From the NCBI GenBank assembly GCA_963978895.1, contig OZ022241.1, forward strand, positions 12,393,856 to 12,457,855: DNA of 64,000 bases. The letters run 5' to 3'. The notes beneath the pieces were generated by a model. That model had not been told where the DNA came from, ran no database searches, and saw only the letters and a program-made list of their open reading frames with translations. The translations under genes and the position numbers were made by a program. The stretch is from Erpobdella octoculata. Its lineage: Eukaryota > Annelida > Clitellata > Hirudinida > Erpobdellidae. Below, one piece after another: positions 21,070 to 32,063 of this stretch (within the stretch, counting starts at the first letter, position 1; each line of letters starts with the position of its first letter).

Positions 21070-22305
21070 TTGGTTGCAAGTTTGCTAAGCTCCACCTTTA
21101 ATCCAATTACCTACACCAATAAGCTTATTAATGAGTTAAAAAAGTATTCTTGGATTCAGCTCAGTGTGTTCACTTTATTCGAGATCGATTTAAAACGGTG
21201 GATTCTTTCACGTAGAGAAGAAAACCAATCAATATCAACTAACGCTGTTCAGATTAAAGCAAGGCTTCTAGCCTATGAACATGAAATTGAGGGTTTTACC
21301 GCAAGCTTTACGTGGATCTCCAAATTCATGAGAAGAAACGGATTATCAATCAAAACAAGAACAACAGTAGGGCAGAAACTTCCAGAAGATTGGGAAGAAA
21401 AATTATTAAATTTTAAAGAATTCGTCTCAAAGGAGATATCTGAGATGGGTCTCTCACCGTTGGATGTTATAAACATGGACGAAGTTCCATTGTCTTTTGA
21501 TATTCCACCAACAAGGACCATAACTCCATCAGGTGCAAAGACTGTTGCGATCACAACTACTGGACACGAGAGGTCTTGCTTTACTGTTGTCCTTGCTTGC
21601 ACTGCCAGTGGATCAAAACTAAAACCATTGATTATCTTTAAGAGGGTAACAATGCCTCGCGAAAAATTTCTTCCTGACGTTGTTGTAGTTTGCAATAAAA
21701 AAGGCTGGATGAACAGTGACGTAATGAAAATATGGGTAGATAAATGTTTCAAGGCCAGGCCAGGAGGATTTTTTTCGGCAAAGTCATTGCTGATTGCTGA
21801 CGCAATGACTGCACATAAAGATCAAAACGTTCAGAGTCACTTAAATCAAATTGGAGCTCACATAGCAATTATACCTGGTGGCCTTACCTCCAAATTACAG
21901 CCACTTGATATAGCAGTTAATAAACCGTTTAAACAATTTATCAGACAAGAATGGGACGAATGGATGCAGTCTGGGGAACACGACTTCACGCCTTCGGGAC
22001 GACTGAAGAGAGCATCTTACTCCGAAGTGTGCAAGTGGGTGGCTTTGGCTTGGGAAAAGATAACTCCAAATACAATTTGTAATGGATTTAAGAAGGCTGG
22101 GATTTGTTATCAGAATAACGAAACAGATTCAGCCACCAGTGAAACCGGAGAAGCGGACAAAGACGACGACTACCATTTCTCATCCAAACTTGAGAAAAAG
22201 CGTCTGCTTGCTGCCCAAAAACATGATGAACTCAGTGACAATACCTCTGAATTTGATGGGTTTGAAGTTTTAGACGACGACGACGAAAAGCCGGCAACAT
22301 TGTGA
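21070..22305 (+). CDS. pogo/Tigger-type transposase (CENP-B HTH plus DDE)
   Basis: A cut-and-paste transposase of the Tc1/mariner superfamily. Residues ~30-105 form a CENP-B-type helix-turn-helix (DLKRWILSRREENQ, FTASFTWISKFMRRNGLS). The catalytic DDD triad is complete: Asp137 (INMDEVPLSFD), Asp244 (LIADAMTAH) and Asp280 (KLQPLDIAVNKPFK), with 35 residues between the last two. The C-terminus is acidic. There are no stops or frameshifts in 411 codons. The 163-bp insertion just upstream may have removed or disconnected the first DNA-binding helix-turn-helix, so the annotated start may not be the original one. Source of mobility for itself and related MITEs. Confidence 0.9.
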   Translation: MVASLLSSTFNPITYTNKLINELKKYSWIQLSVFTLFEIDLKRWILSRREENQSISTNAVQIKARLLAYEHEIEGFTASFTWISKFMRRNGLSIKTRTTVGQKLPEDWEEKLLNFKEFVSKEISEMGLSPLDVINMDEVPLSFDIPPTRTITPSGAKTVAITTTGHERSCFTVVLACTASGSKLKPLIIFKRVTMPREKFLPDVVVVCNKKGWMNSDVMKIWVDKCFKARPGGFFSAKSLLIADAMTAHKDQNVQSHLNQIGAHIAIIPGGLTSKLQPLDIAVNKPFKQFIRQEWDEWMQSGEHDFTPSGRLKRASYSEVCKWVALAWEKITPNTICNGFKKAGICYQNNETDSATSETGEADKDDDYHFSSKLEKKRLLAAQKHDELSDNTSEFDGFEVLDDDDEKPATL

Positions 22306-23031
22306 AGCAAAAACATTTTAACTATAATTTTGTGGCTGTGTTTATAAATCAACATAAACTTTTATTCATTTGTATGGTGTGTTTTCGTGATTTTTTTCCA
22401 GAATTTTTCATTTGTGTACTTTTTGTTTTTGTTTTTTCTCCCATTTCATCGATTTAAAAAAAAAGAGTTTTAGCACCTCTTCAAGAGTATACACATAAAA
22501 CGTGCTAGAGAGGTGTGCCTATAACGCTGAGGAAGTAAAAACGCATATAACGCGCACACGCATATAACGCGCTAAGGGGTCCATGCTATGTAAAACCGCA
22601 TATAACGCGCACACGATTATAACGCGCCTTAGGAGAGCGCGGTATGTAAAAACGCATATAACGCGCGCGTTATATGCGAAAAAATACGGTAATAATAATA
22701 ATTATATGAATAATTTTTTCTATATAATTTAAGTAAGGTAAATATTTTTTTTATTTATTTAAACATTAAATGATAGTTTTAAATATTTTTGTTATTTATT
22801 TAAACATTAAATGATAGTTTGAACTTGTACACTGCCCTAAAGATAAAAAAAGGTGGCGCGGCAATCTAAAAATAATAAATAAGGAAATTTTAAGAAATCC
22901 GTCATTTTTGACGGTAAATCCCTAGTAAGCTAATAATGTTCAGTTCAATGTCAACAAACAAACACTGCGATCATCCATTGCCAGTTTTGCATGAAAAACA
23001 AGAGAACTCGTTTCTGTTGGCTAAGCAAGGC

Positions 23032-23115
23032 GGCCAATAGGATGAAAGTTGATTGACGACAGCTTCCTCCTATTGGCTGAATGCTTGACCCGCATGCTTC
23101 GAATCGTCTATAAAA
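23032..23115 (+). promoter_or_regulatory. PAP copy 3 promoter: CCAAT, inverted CCAAT, TATA
   Basis: CCAAT at 23034-23038, ATTGG at 23072-23076 and TATAAAA at 23109-23115. The pogo element lies upstream and leaves this promoter intact. Confidence 0.75.
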
Positions 23116-23216
23116 GGCGGCTGGCCATCTGTTCGTTTCATTTCGTTTTAGACTCTTCATCGGTACGGACGAGCTGTTAGTTGCACTCGATTTTTTCTTA
23201 AGTAATTGTCATTGCA

Positions 23217-24785
23217 ATGCTTGACTTACAAAAAACAGCGTTTTCATGCGATAGTCTTCCAACGACCGAAGATATCGCACTGACCAGCAGTCTCGACTGG
23301 CTGTTGAGACGTAATGGCACGTACGAAGAAAATGCCATCAAAGTCAAAAGAGAGGCCGTTCTGCAAAACATCACGCAGTTGTTTGAACAATGGGTAAAAG
23401 ACTTGGGCGTTAGCAAAAACCTTCCAGAATATCTGCTTTCCAGAGCGGGAGCGAGAGTTCTTTTGTTTGGTTCGGCCAGACTGGGAGTTAATGGCGAATC
23501 ATCCGATATCGATGTTCTCTGTTTGGCGCCTGATCACGTACGCCGACAGGACTTTTTCACTTTGTTTTACGCACTCCTTCAAAAACAAGACGGCATCGCA
23601 AACATAAACTGCGTTGTAGATGCATTCGTTCCCGTGATTACCATGACGTTCGACGGAATTGATGTAGATCTTCTCTTTGCCCGTCTCGGACTGCCATTCA
23701 TACCTAGCGATCTAGACTTGTCGAACGATGCCGTTCTCATCAACATGGACCCAAAGTGCATAAGAAGCTTAAACGGACACCGAGTGACAGAACAAATTCT
23801 TTGCCTCGTGCCAAACGAGCACGCATTTAGAATGACTCTGAGGGCTGTTAAACTGTGGGCTAAAAAAAAAGCCATTTATTCCAACGTTTATGGTTATCTC
23901 GGAGGAATCTCCTGGGCACTGCTTGTGGCCAAAACGTGCCAACAATATCCGCGAGCCATGCCTGCTGTTCTTTTGCAAAAATTCTTTCTTATGTATTCAA
24001 TGTGGCAATGGCCAAAGCCGGTACTGATAAGCCAACTGACCCAAAATAGTGACGGAATTGCCGAAATTCCTTCGTGGGACCCGAGAAATAACAAAAACGA
24101 CGCATTACACTTTATGCCAGTCATTACACCGTGCTACCCGCACATCAATTCCACTTTTAATGTTTTCCCATCAACTATGACAGTCATCATCAAAGAATTT
24201 GAAAGAGGTCTCAAGTTAATGAACGCAATGAACGACTGGAACGATCTTTTTGAGCCACTCGACTTTTTCGGCACGTTTCGCCACTTTTTTATTGTAACGA
24301 TCGAGGCTAACAGCGAGAAAGACCACCAAGCCTGGCAGGGCTACTTTCAAACTAAGATAAAGTACCTTGCCAAGCAACTGGAAACAAATAAATGTATAGA
24401 CTATATCCAAATTAACCCAGAATCATTTCCGGTCAAAGAGGCTGTCCGCATCAGCTCGCGTTGGTTCATCGGCCTCAAATTTGACCGCCATAAAGGACTA
24501 AACGTTGATCTCGGCCAAGAAACGACAGAGTTTGTGCGGTCCGTCCAGGCCGCCGTAAATCAACGTCAGAACGAAGGCAAGACTTTTAAAATTGAGTACA
24601 CATCAAAAAAACAATTGCAAAAATTTATCGACCTTGACAAAGTTTCCAAATCTTCTCGTTTGTCCACGTCGACTCCGTTATCTCCGCCGGCCCAAGAACA
24701 AACGCAGCCGACAAAAAGAAAACGAGACCAAGATAACTCTGACAGTATAGACGATCTGAAACCGTCCAAGAAGCTGAAGAAATAA
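23217..24785 (+). CDS. canonical poly(A) polymerase, array copy 3
   Basis: Intact 522-residue copy with all catalytic residues. It belongs to the subtype of copy 1 (Asp12, Arg32, Ser413) but has Arg205 and Lys218, like copies 4 and 5. The distance from copy 2 is longer only because of the pogo insertion. Intronless. Confidence 0.95.
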   Translation: MLDLQKTAFSCDSLPTTEDIALTSSLDWLLRRNGTYEENAIKVKREAVLQNITQLFEQWVKDLGVSKNLPEYLLSRAGARVLLFGSARLGVNGESSDIDVLCLAPDHVRRQDFFTLFYALLQKQDGIANINCVVDAFVPVITMTFDGIDVDLLFARLGLPFIPSDLDLSNDAVLINMDPKCIRSLNGHRVTEQILCLVPNEHAFRMTLRAVKLWAKKKAIYSNVYGYLGGISWALLVAKTCQQYPRAMPAVLLQKFFLMYSMWQWPKPVLISQLTQNSDGIAEIPSWDPRNNKNDALHFMPVITPCYPHINSTFNVFPSTMTVIIKEFERGLKLMNAMNDWNDLFEPLDFFGTFRHFFIVTIEANSEKDHQAWQGYFQTKIKYLAKQLETNKCIDYIQINPESFPVKEAVRISSRWFIGLKFDRHKGLNVDLGQETTEFVRSVQAAVNQRQNEGKTFKIEYTSKKQLQKFIDLDKVSKSSRLSTSTPLSPPAQEQTQPTKRKRDQDNSDSIDDLKPSKKLKK

Positions 24786-24852
24786 GAAGCTGCCGTTAAA
24801 TTCTTGCCCAACCGAATTTCGTGATCATAGTTTTGATAACGTCAAGCCAGCT

Positions 24853-24984
<132 letters not shown>

Positions 24985-25401
24985 TAGATAGATAATCCCG
25001 CGTCTATGTACGACGTTTTTGCGCGACGATTTGCGATCCATGGCAAATTAGTTTATATATAATAATAATAATTATATGAATAATTTTTTCTATATAATTT
25101 AAGTAAGGTAAATATTTTTTTTATTTATTTAAACATTAAATGATAGTTTTAAATATTTTTGTTATTTATTTAAACATTAAATGATAGTTTGAACTTGTAC
25201 ACTGCCCTAAAGATAAAAAAAGGTGGCGCGGCAATCTAAAAATAATAAATAAGGAAATTTTAAGAAATCCGTCATTTTTGACGGTAAATCCCTAGTAAGC
25301 TAATAATGTTCAGTTCAATGTCAACAAACAAACACTGCGATCATCCATTGCCAGTTTTGCATGAAAAACAAGAGAACTCGTTTCTGTTGGCTAAGCAAGG
25401 C

Positions 25402-25485
25402 GGCCAATAGGATGAAAGTTGATTGACGACAGCTTCCTCCTATTGGCTGAATGCTTGACCCGCATGCTTCGAATCGTCTATAAAA
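25402..25485 (+). promoter_or_regulatory. PAP copy 4 promoter: CCAAT, inverted CCAAT, TATA
   Basis: CCAAT at 25404-25408, ATTGG at 25442-25446 and TATAAAA at 25479-25485. Confidence 0.75.
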
Positions 25486-25586
25486 GGCGGCTGGCCATCT
25501 GTTCGTTTCATTTCGTTTTAGACTCTTCATCGGTACGGACGAGCTGTTAGTTGCACTCGATTTTTTCTTAAGTAATTGTCATTGCA

Positions 25587-27155
25587 ATGCTTGACTTACA
25601 AAAAACAGCGTTTTCATGCGAAAGTCTTCCAACGACCGAAGATATCGCACTGACCAGCAGTCTCGACTGGCTGTTGAGAAGTAATGGCACGTACGAAGAA
25701 AATGCCATCAAAGTCAAAAGAGAGGCCGTTCTGCAAAACATCACGCAGTTGTTTGAACAATGGGTAAAAGACTTGGGCGTTAGCAAAAACCTTCCAGAAT
25801 ATCTGCTTTCCAGAGCGGGAGCGAGAGTTCTTTTGTTTGGTTCGGCCAGACTGGGAGTTAATGGCGAATCATCCGATATCGATGTTCTCTGTTTGACGCC
25901 TGATCACGTACGCCGACAGGACTTTTTCACTTTGTTTTACGCACTCCTTCAAAAACAAGACGGCATCGCAAACATAAACTGCGTTGTAGATGCATTCGTT
26001 CCCGTGATTACCATGACGTTCGACGGAATTGATGTAGATCTTCTCTTTGCCCGTCTCGGACTGCCATTCATACCTAGCGATCTAGACTTGTCGAACGATG
26101 CCGTTCTCATCAACATGGACCCAAAGTGCATAAGAAGCTTAAACGGACACCGAGTGACAGAACAAATTCTTTGCCTCGTGCCAAACGAGCACGCATTTAG
26201 AATGACTCTGAGGGCTGTTAAACTGTGGGCTAAAAAAAAAGCCATTTATTCCAACGTTTATGGTTATCTCGGAGGAATCTCCTGGGCACTGCTTGTGGCC
26301 AAAACGTGCCAACAATATCCGCGAGCCATGCCTGCTGTTCTTTTGCAAAAATTCTTTCTTATGTATTCAATGTGGCAATGGCCAAAGCCGGTACTGATAA
26401 GCCAACTGACCCAAAATAGTGACGGAATTGCCGAAATTCCTTCGTGGGACCCGAGAAATAACAAAAACGACGCATTACACTTTATGCCAGTCATTACACC
26501 GTGCTACCCGCACATCAATTCCACTTTTAATGTTTTCCCATCAACTATGACAGTCATCATCAAAGAATTTGAAAGAGGTCTCAAGTTAATGAACGCAATG
26601 AACGACTGGAACGATCTTTTTGAGCCACTCGACTTTTTCGGCACGTTTCGCCACTTTTTTATTGTAACGATCGAGGCTAACAGCGAGAAAGACCACCAAG
26701 CCTGGCAGGGCTACTTTCAAACTAAGATAAAGTACCTTGCCAAGCAACTGGAAACAAATAAATGTATAGATTATATCCAAATTAACCCAGAATCATTTCC
26801 GGTCAAAGAGGCTGTCCGCATAGGCTCGCGTTGGTTCATCGGCCTCAAATTTGACCGCCATAAAGGACTAAACGTTGATCTCGGCCAAGAAACGACAGAG
26901 TTTGTGCGGTCCGTCCAGGCCGCCGTAAATCAACGTCAGAACGAAGGCAAGACTTTTAAAATTGAGTACACATCAAAAAAACAATTGCAAAAATTTATCG
27001 ACCTTGACAAAGTTTCCAAATCTTCTCGTTTGTCCACGTCGACTCCGTTATCTCCGCCGGCCCAAGAACAAACGCAGCCGACAAAAAGAAAACGAGACCA
27101 AGATAACTCTGACAGTATAGACGATCTGAAACCGTCCAAGAAGCTGAAGAAATAA
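25587..27155 (+). CDS. canonical poly(A) polymerase, array copy 4
   Basis: Intact 522-residue copy of the copy-2 subtype (Glu12, Ser32, Gly413) with Lys218 as in copies 3 and 5. Thr104 replaces Ala in LCLAPDH, close behind the catalytic aspartates, and is unique to this copy. It is intronless, with the same leader and nuclear signals. Expected active; the effect of Thr104 is unknown. Confidence 0.95.
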   Translation: MLDLQKTAFSCESLPTTEDIALTSSLDWLLRSNGTYEENAIKVKREAVLQNITQLFEQWVKDLGVSKNLPEYLLSRAGARVLLFGSARLGVNGESSDIDVLCLTPDHVRRQDFFTLFYALLQKQDGIANINCVVDAFVPVITMTFDGIDVDLLFARLGLPFIPSDLDLSNDAVLINMDPKCIRSLNGHRVTEQILCLVPNEHAFRMTLRAVKLWAKKKAIYSNVYGYLGGISWALLVAKTCQQYPRAMPAVLLQKFFLMYSMWQWPKPVLISQLTQNSDGIAEIPSWDPRNNKNDALHFMPVITPCYPHINSTFNVFPSTMTVIIKEFERGLKLMNAMNDWNDLFEPLDFFGTFRHFFIVTIEANSEKDHQAWQGYFQTKIKYLAKQLETNKCIDYIQINPESFPVKEAVRIGSRWFIGLKFDRHKGLNVDLGQETTEFVRSVQAAVNQRQNEGKTFKIEYTSKKQLQKFIDLDKVSKSSRLSTSTPLSPPAQEQTQPTKRKRDQDNSDSIDDLKPSKKLKK

Positions 27156-27668
27156 GAAGCTGCCGTTAAATTCTTGCCCAACCGAATTTCGTGATCATAG
27201 TTTTGATAACGTCAAGCCAGCTTATATATATATATATCTATATATATATATATAGATAGATAATCCCGCGTCTGTGTACGACGTTTTTGCGCGACGATTT
27301 GCGATCCATGGCAAATTAGTTTATATATAATAATAATAATTATATGAATAATTTTTTCTATATAATTTAAGTAAGGTAAATATTTTTTTATTTATTTAAA
27401 CATTAAATGATAGTTTTAAATATTTTTGTTATTTATTTAAACATTAAATGATAGTTTGAACTTGTACACTGCCCTAAAGATAAAAAAAGGTGGCGCGGCA
27501 ATCTAAAAATAATAAATAAGGAAATTTTAAGAAATCCGTCATTTTTGACGGTAAATCCCTAGTAAGCTAATAATGTTCAGTTCAATGTCAACAAACAAAC
27601 ACTGCGATCATCCATTGCCAGTTTTGCATGAAAAACGAGAGAACTCGTTTCTATTGGCTAAGCAAGGC

Positions 27669-27752
27669 GGCCAATAGGATGAAAGTTGATTGACGACAGC
27701 TTCCTCCTATTGGCTGAATGCTTGACCCGCATGCTTCGAATCGTCTATAAAA
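27669..27752 (+). promoter_or_regulatory. promoter of PAP pseudogene copy 5
   Basis: CCAAT at 27671-27675, ATTGG at 27709-27713 and TATAAAA at 27746-27752. It is intact even though the gene downstream is broken, so it may still be transcribed. Confidence 0.7.
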
Positions 27753-27853
27753 GGCGGCTGGCCATCTGTTAGTTTCATTTCGTTTTAGACTCTCCATCTG
27801 TACGGACGAGCTGTTAGTTGCACTCGATTTTTTCTTAAGTAATTGTCATTGCA

Positions 27854-29014
27854 ATGCTTGACTTACAAAAAACAGCGTTTTCATGCGATAGTCTTCCAAC
27901 GACCGAAGATATCGCACTGACCAGCAGTCTCGACTGGCTGTTGAGACGTAATGGCACGTACGAAGAAAATGCCATCAAAGTCAAAAGAGAGGCCGTTCTG
28001 CAAAACATCACGCAGTTGTTTGAACAATGGGTAAAAGACTTGGGCGTTAGCAAAAACCTTCCAGAATATCTGCTTTCCAGAGCGGGAGCGAGAGTTCTTT
28101 TGTTTGGTTCGGCCAGACTGGGAGTTAATGGCGAATCATCCGATATCGATGTTCTCTGTTTGGCGCCTGATCACGTACGCCGACAGGACTTTTTCACTTT
28201 GTTTTACGCACTCCTTCAAAAACAAGACGGCATCGCAAACATAAACTGCGTTGTAGATGCATTCGTTCCCGTGATTACCATGACGTTCGACGGAATTGAT
28301 GTAGATCTTCTCTTTGCCCGTCTCGGACTGCCATTCATACCTAGCGATCTAGACTTGTCGAACGATGCCGTTCTCATCAACATGGACCCAAAGTGCATAA
28401 GAAGCTTAAACGGACACCGAGTGACAGAACAAATTCTTTGCCTCGTGCCAAACGAGCACGCATTTAGAATGACTCTGAGGGCTGTTAAACTGTGGGCTAA
28501 AAAAAAAGCCATTTATTCCAACGTTTATGGTTATCTCGGAGGAATCTCCTGGGCACTGCTTGTGGCCAAAACGTGCCAACAATATCCGCGAGCCATGCCT
28601 GCTGTTCTTTTGCAAAAATTCTTTCTTATGTATTCAATGTGGCAATGGCCAAAGCCGGTACTGATAAGCCAACTGACCCAAAATAGTGACGGAATTGCCG
28701 AAATTCCATCGTGGGACCCGAGAAATAACAAAAACGACGCATTACACTTTATGCTACCCGCACATCAATTCCACTTTTAATGTTTTCCCATCAACTATGA
28801 CAGTCATCGTCAATGAATTTGAAAGAGGTCTCAAGTTAATGAACGCAATGAACGACTGGAACGATCTTTTTGAGCCACTCGACTTTTTCGGCACGTTTCG
28901 CCACTTTTTTATTGTAACGATCGAGGCTAACAGCGGGCAAGACCACCAAGCCTGGCAGGGCTACTCTCAAACTAAGATACAAATACCTTGCCAGGCAACT
29001 GGAGAGAAATAAAA
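27854..29014 (+). pseudogene. poly(A) polymerase pseudogene, array copy 5 (frameshifted, truncated)
   Basis: Identical in layout to the intact genes through LHFM (residue 300), so the nucleotidyltransferase domain is complete. A 17-bp deletion then shifts the frame, and translation ends at 28780 after 308 codons. Downstream PAP homology continues in another frame to about 29010, where a TIR element replaces the last ~130 codons, including the nuclear signals. This is the last unit of the array and the first part of the second duplicate. Confidence 0.92.
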
Positions 29015-29015
29015 T

Positions 29016-29698
29016 GGAGAATAGCGTCATAAATTATTTTCGGTGTTTTTAATTAGTTTAATATTATAAAATTATCATAATTCGAAAAAAAAATAAATTA
29101 CCAATTGACTGATTCAATTAATTTCTTAAAATTATAAGTAAAAAAGAAGTTTACTTCAGAAAAGCGTCATGGTGTAGAAAAACAATTATTCTTATAAACA
29201 AAAATCAAACTAAAAGTGAAGCGAAGTGAAGTGAAATAAAATGTAAAAGAAATTATTAGTGGGTTTTTTATAAATTATTTAAAAAAAAAAACTTATTTAA
29301 GTGAATTTGAGTTCCGTAGTCTTAAACAAGGTGGCACAATTCTTTGCTGAAACTCTGTTTCTTAAATTGAAAACTATCCAGTTTTTTCTTTCTCTGAAAA
29401 ACTGCTTGGACTTAAATAGACGGTCATTTTTTTTTGTAAATATTGTTAATTTGACTGCGTGATTAATATTTTATCTTGTGATTGTTACGTTTTTTTGGAA
29501 ATAACTTTTTATTTGACTATGCTGTAAACCATTCATAGTTTTTTGTGGTTCTCTGGCGCATTTCGTCAGTTTTCCGAGATAATTTTATTATCAAAAATGA
29601 ATAAACTGCTTGGATCATTAAATTAGAGTTATTATTGTGATTGCAAATATATAGTTATTATAAGGGAAAAATAATTAAAACCCCCGGAAATAATTTAT
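29016..29698. mobile_element. TIR element, second copy, right end deleted
   Basis: Duplicate of 349-1045. Here about 15 bp of the right terminus, between two ATG triplets, is missing, so the right inverted repeat is incomplete. Confidence 0.65.
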
Positions 29699-30037
29699 GT
29701 TTACCACAAAAGCTTGATAACTAATTAGTGCTAATTATTTATTGATTTTTACAATTGTTTATAGCACATTTTCAATGAGAACACATAGGGATTGAATTTT
29801 AGATGTAAAATTTTATTGAACCAGATTTGTTTTTATGAAAACAAATTTATAAATGCTTTTCAATGTCTAAAAAGTATTTGTTTAATGTAGAAGAACAATC
29901 AGCATTTAATTTATACTAAATTCTTAATTCTTTTTTTATTAAAATTTTATTCTTCTATTTAATTATAATTATATTTTTTATGCTTCAAACAGCTACCCTC
30001 TTACATACCTATAACAATGGGCAATAAGCAACAGAAT

Positions 30038-30343
30038 TCACAACTCAATCGTCTCCAGGTTATTATCAACACCACCACCAAAATGATTACCAACAGAAAG
30101 GAATACATTCATGTGACAATTATTCTTCAGAATTTCTGTTGGCTCCTCTTCTCGAAAAGAATAGTTTATGATGTCAAGTTGCTTGTGTTCAAGTATCGGC
30201 TCAAAAATGGTACGCATTACCTCAAGCAAGACATTTAACCAACCAGTTCTGTTACAGGCCGTAAGAGACAGGACACCTTGTTGTACCAATTTTACGTCAA
30301 ACAACGCTTCGCCCCAGATGTTTTCCAAAATGATGCCTTCCAT
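30038..30343 (-). CDS. unidentified 101-codon ORF, second copy
   Basis: Same reading frame and predicted protein as 1387-1692. Function unknown. Confidence 0.2.
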   Translation of the reverse strand: MEGIILENIWGEALFDVKLVQQGVLSLTACNRTGWLNVLLEVMRTIFEPILEHKQLDIINYSFREEEPTEILKNNCHMNVFLSVGNHFGGGVDNNLETIEL

Positions 30344-30413
30344 CAGCAGTGAGACTCATGTCTAATTTAATTTTCTAAAATGTTTAAAATTCTTGAAATC
30401 TTTTGGACATAAC

Positions 30414-31048
30414 TAAGGCTGTTCCGATATGACTTTTTGCCGATTATGCCGATACCGAGTAAAGCCGATTATTATAATTGCTGATACCGATTATGATGCC
30501 GATTATTTTATAATTAATATTTCTTAAGTGAAAGTGCTTGTTCCGAAACATACCGCCATAATACAAGCACGCCATAATACAAGCGCGTGTTTTGCTGCTT
30601 GCATGCGCTCGCTTGCCGTGATAATGGTTAGTGGTTGTCCCGCCAACACTAAAATATCGGCAAGATCAAAGAGAATTAAATAATTATTAATGAATTCTTT
30701 TTGATAAAGTAATTTTTAAACCAGTTAATTTTCAAAACATGCCACCCAACTCTTTGATGTCATTTTTATATTCTTTTATCAATTTAATTTTCTTTCAATC
30801 AATACTTTACTTTCATTCACGAATGACTGAAGAATGCCGACGTTTCCTCCTTTGAAATCATTTTTATTTCTATTATTTCAACTTTCATTCACTGCACGGT
30901 GAAAGATTTTTTTATTAGTTGTCGTACTTTCACTAGATAATATACGAACAAATTGTAATTGGGTAGTTTTTCAGAAAAAGTTTAATCGGCACTGATTATT
31001 TTTTCCTTTGCCGATTATGCGTGCGCAGATTAATTGAGCCCAGCCTTA
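30414..31048. mobile_element. hAT-type MITE, second copy
   Basis: Duplicate of 1766-2400, with the same GACATAAC target duplication at 30406-30413 and 31049-31056. Confidence 0.85.
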
Positions 31049-31233
31049 GACATAACATTACATTGATCGTGGGTCGCGTATTATTAAATGTTTCTTTTAA
31101 CTCTGAGTTTTTTATTACTATTATTTTTATTATTATCACAAATATTTACATGTTTTTCATAATATTCTCAAAAGCATGGAGAGCTGTCAGACAAATTAAA
31201 ATAAGCTAAACTTAAAAGCAGAAAAAAACAAAT

Positions 31234-32040
31234 CTATATATATAAAAGAACATGTCCTGACTGACTGACTGACTGACTGACTGATAATCAACGCCGAGCT
31301 CAAACGCCTCATCCTAGGAACTCAACAACAGTAAATGCTACAAAAGTAAAAATTAGTATTTAGTTTCTACTCTAAAATAAGGATATATGTGTTTCACCAT
31401 TTTTTGATATTTTGGTTTTCAGGAACTCAAATGTGGGGTGAAAAAAAGGTTTCATTGGTTTTTAAAGTAACTGCTACTCAAAAACTGTGAATGCTATAGA
31501 TGTCAAAATTAGTATTTAGTATTTACTTAAAAAATAATGATATAAGTGTTTCAACATTTTAAAAAAATTTGGTTTTGAGGACCTCTAATGTCGGGTGGAA
31601 ATAAGGGTAATTTGATTTCAAAATAACTGCTACTCATAAACTGCAAGTGCTACAAATGTAAAAATTAGTATTTTGAAGTTTTGTGCCCGTTAAAAGTAGC
31701 TAAGTCCAGTTTATCACCGGCCGGGCCAAGCCGTTATTTTAGAGTCTTCACACGGGCCAGGCCAAACCTTAAATCAAAGTGGGACGGGCCGAGGTTTTTC
31801 ACCAAGTATATAGATATTTTAGTGATTTTAGGGTCTTCAGTTGGGCAGGGCCAAACCTGAAGTCAAGGTGGGACGGGCCGAAGTTTTTCATCAAGTATAT
31901 AGAACTTCTAGGCCTGTAAGAATAGGCCGGGCCTAATTCAGACGGGTTGTGCCGGGCCAGGAGTTTGGGTTTTTAAAACGGGCTGGGCTAAGTTGTCGAC
32001 GGGCCGAGCCGAGACCTAAAAAATTGATCTCTTCTATGGA
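31234..32040. repeat. 158-bp tandem repeat (contracted) and GGGCC-rich repeat, second copy
   Basis: The GACT run has one more unit than in the first copy. About 0.77 kb of the satellite is gone: CCTAGGAAC is followed at once by TCAACAACAG. About 172 bp (31553-31725) present here are missing from the first copy. Confidence 0.8.
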
Positions 32041-32063
32041 TGCACGGTTCAAACTCTCTAATT

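Larger units (their letters stand above)
20003..22689 (+). mobile_element. pogo/Tigger-type DNA transposon inserted in the PAP spacer
   Basis: Perfect-looking inverted ends CCGTATTTTTTCGCATATA and TATATGCGAAAAAATACGG are flanked by TA at 20001-20002 and 22690-22691. Comparison with the empty spacer (for example 17705) shows clean insertion at a TA, with TA duplicated. ATAACGCGC-type repeats line both subterminal regions. It carries a transposase ORF, a decayed MADF-like ORF and a nested 163-bp insertion. The total length is 2687 bp. Confidence 0.93.
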
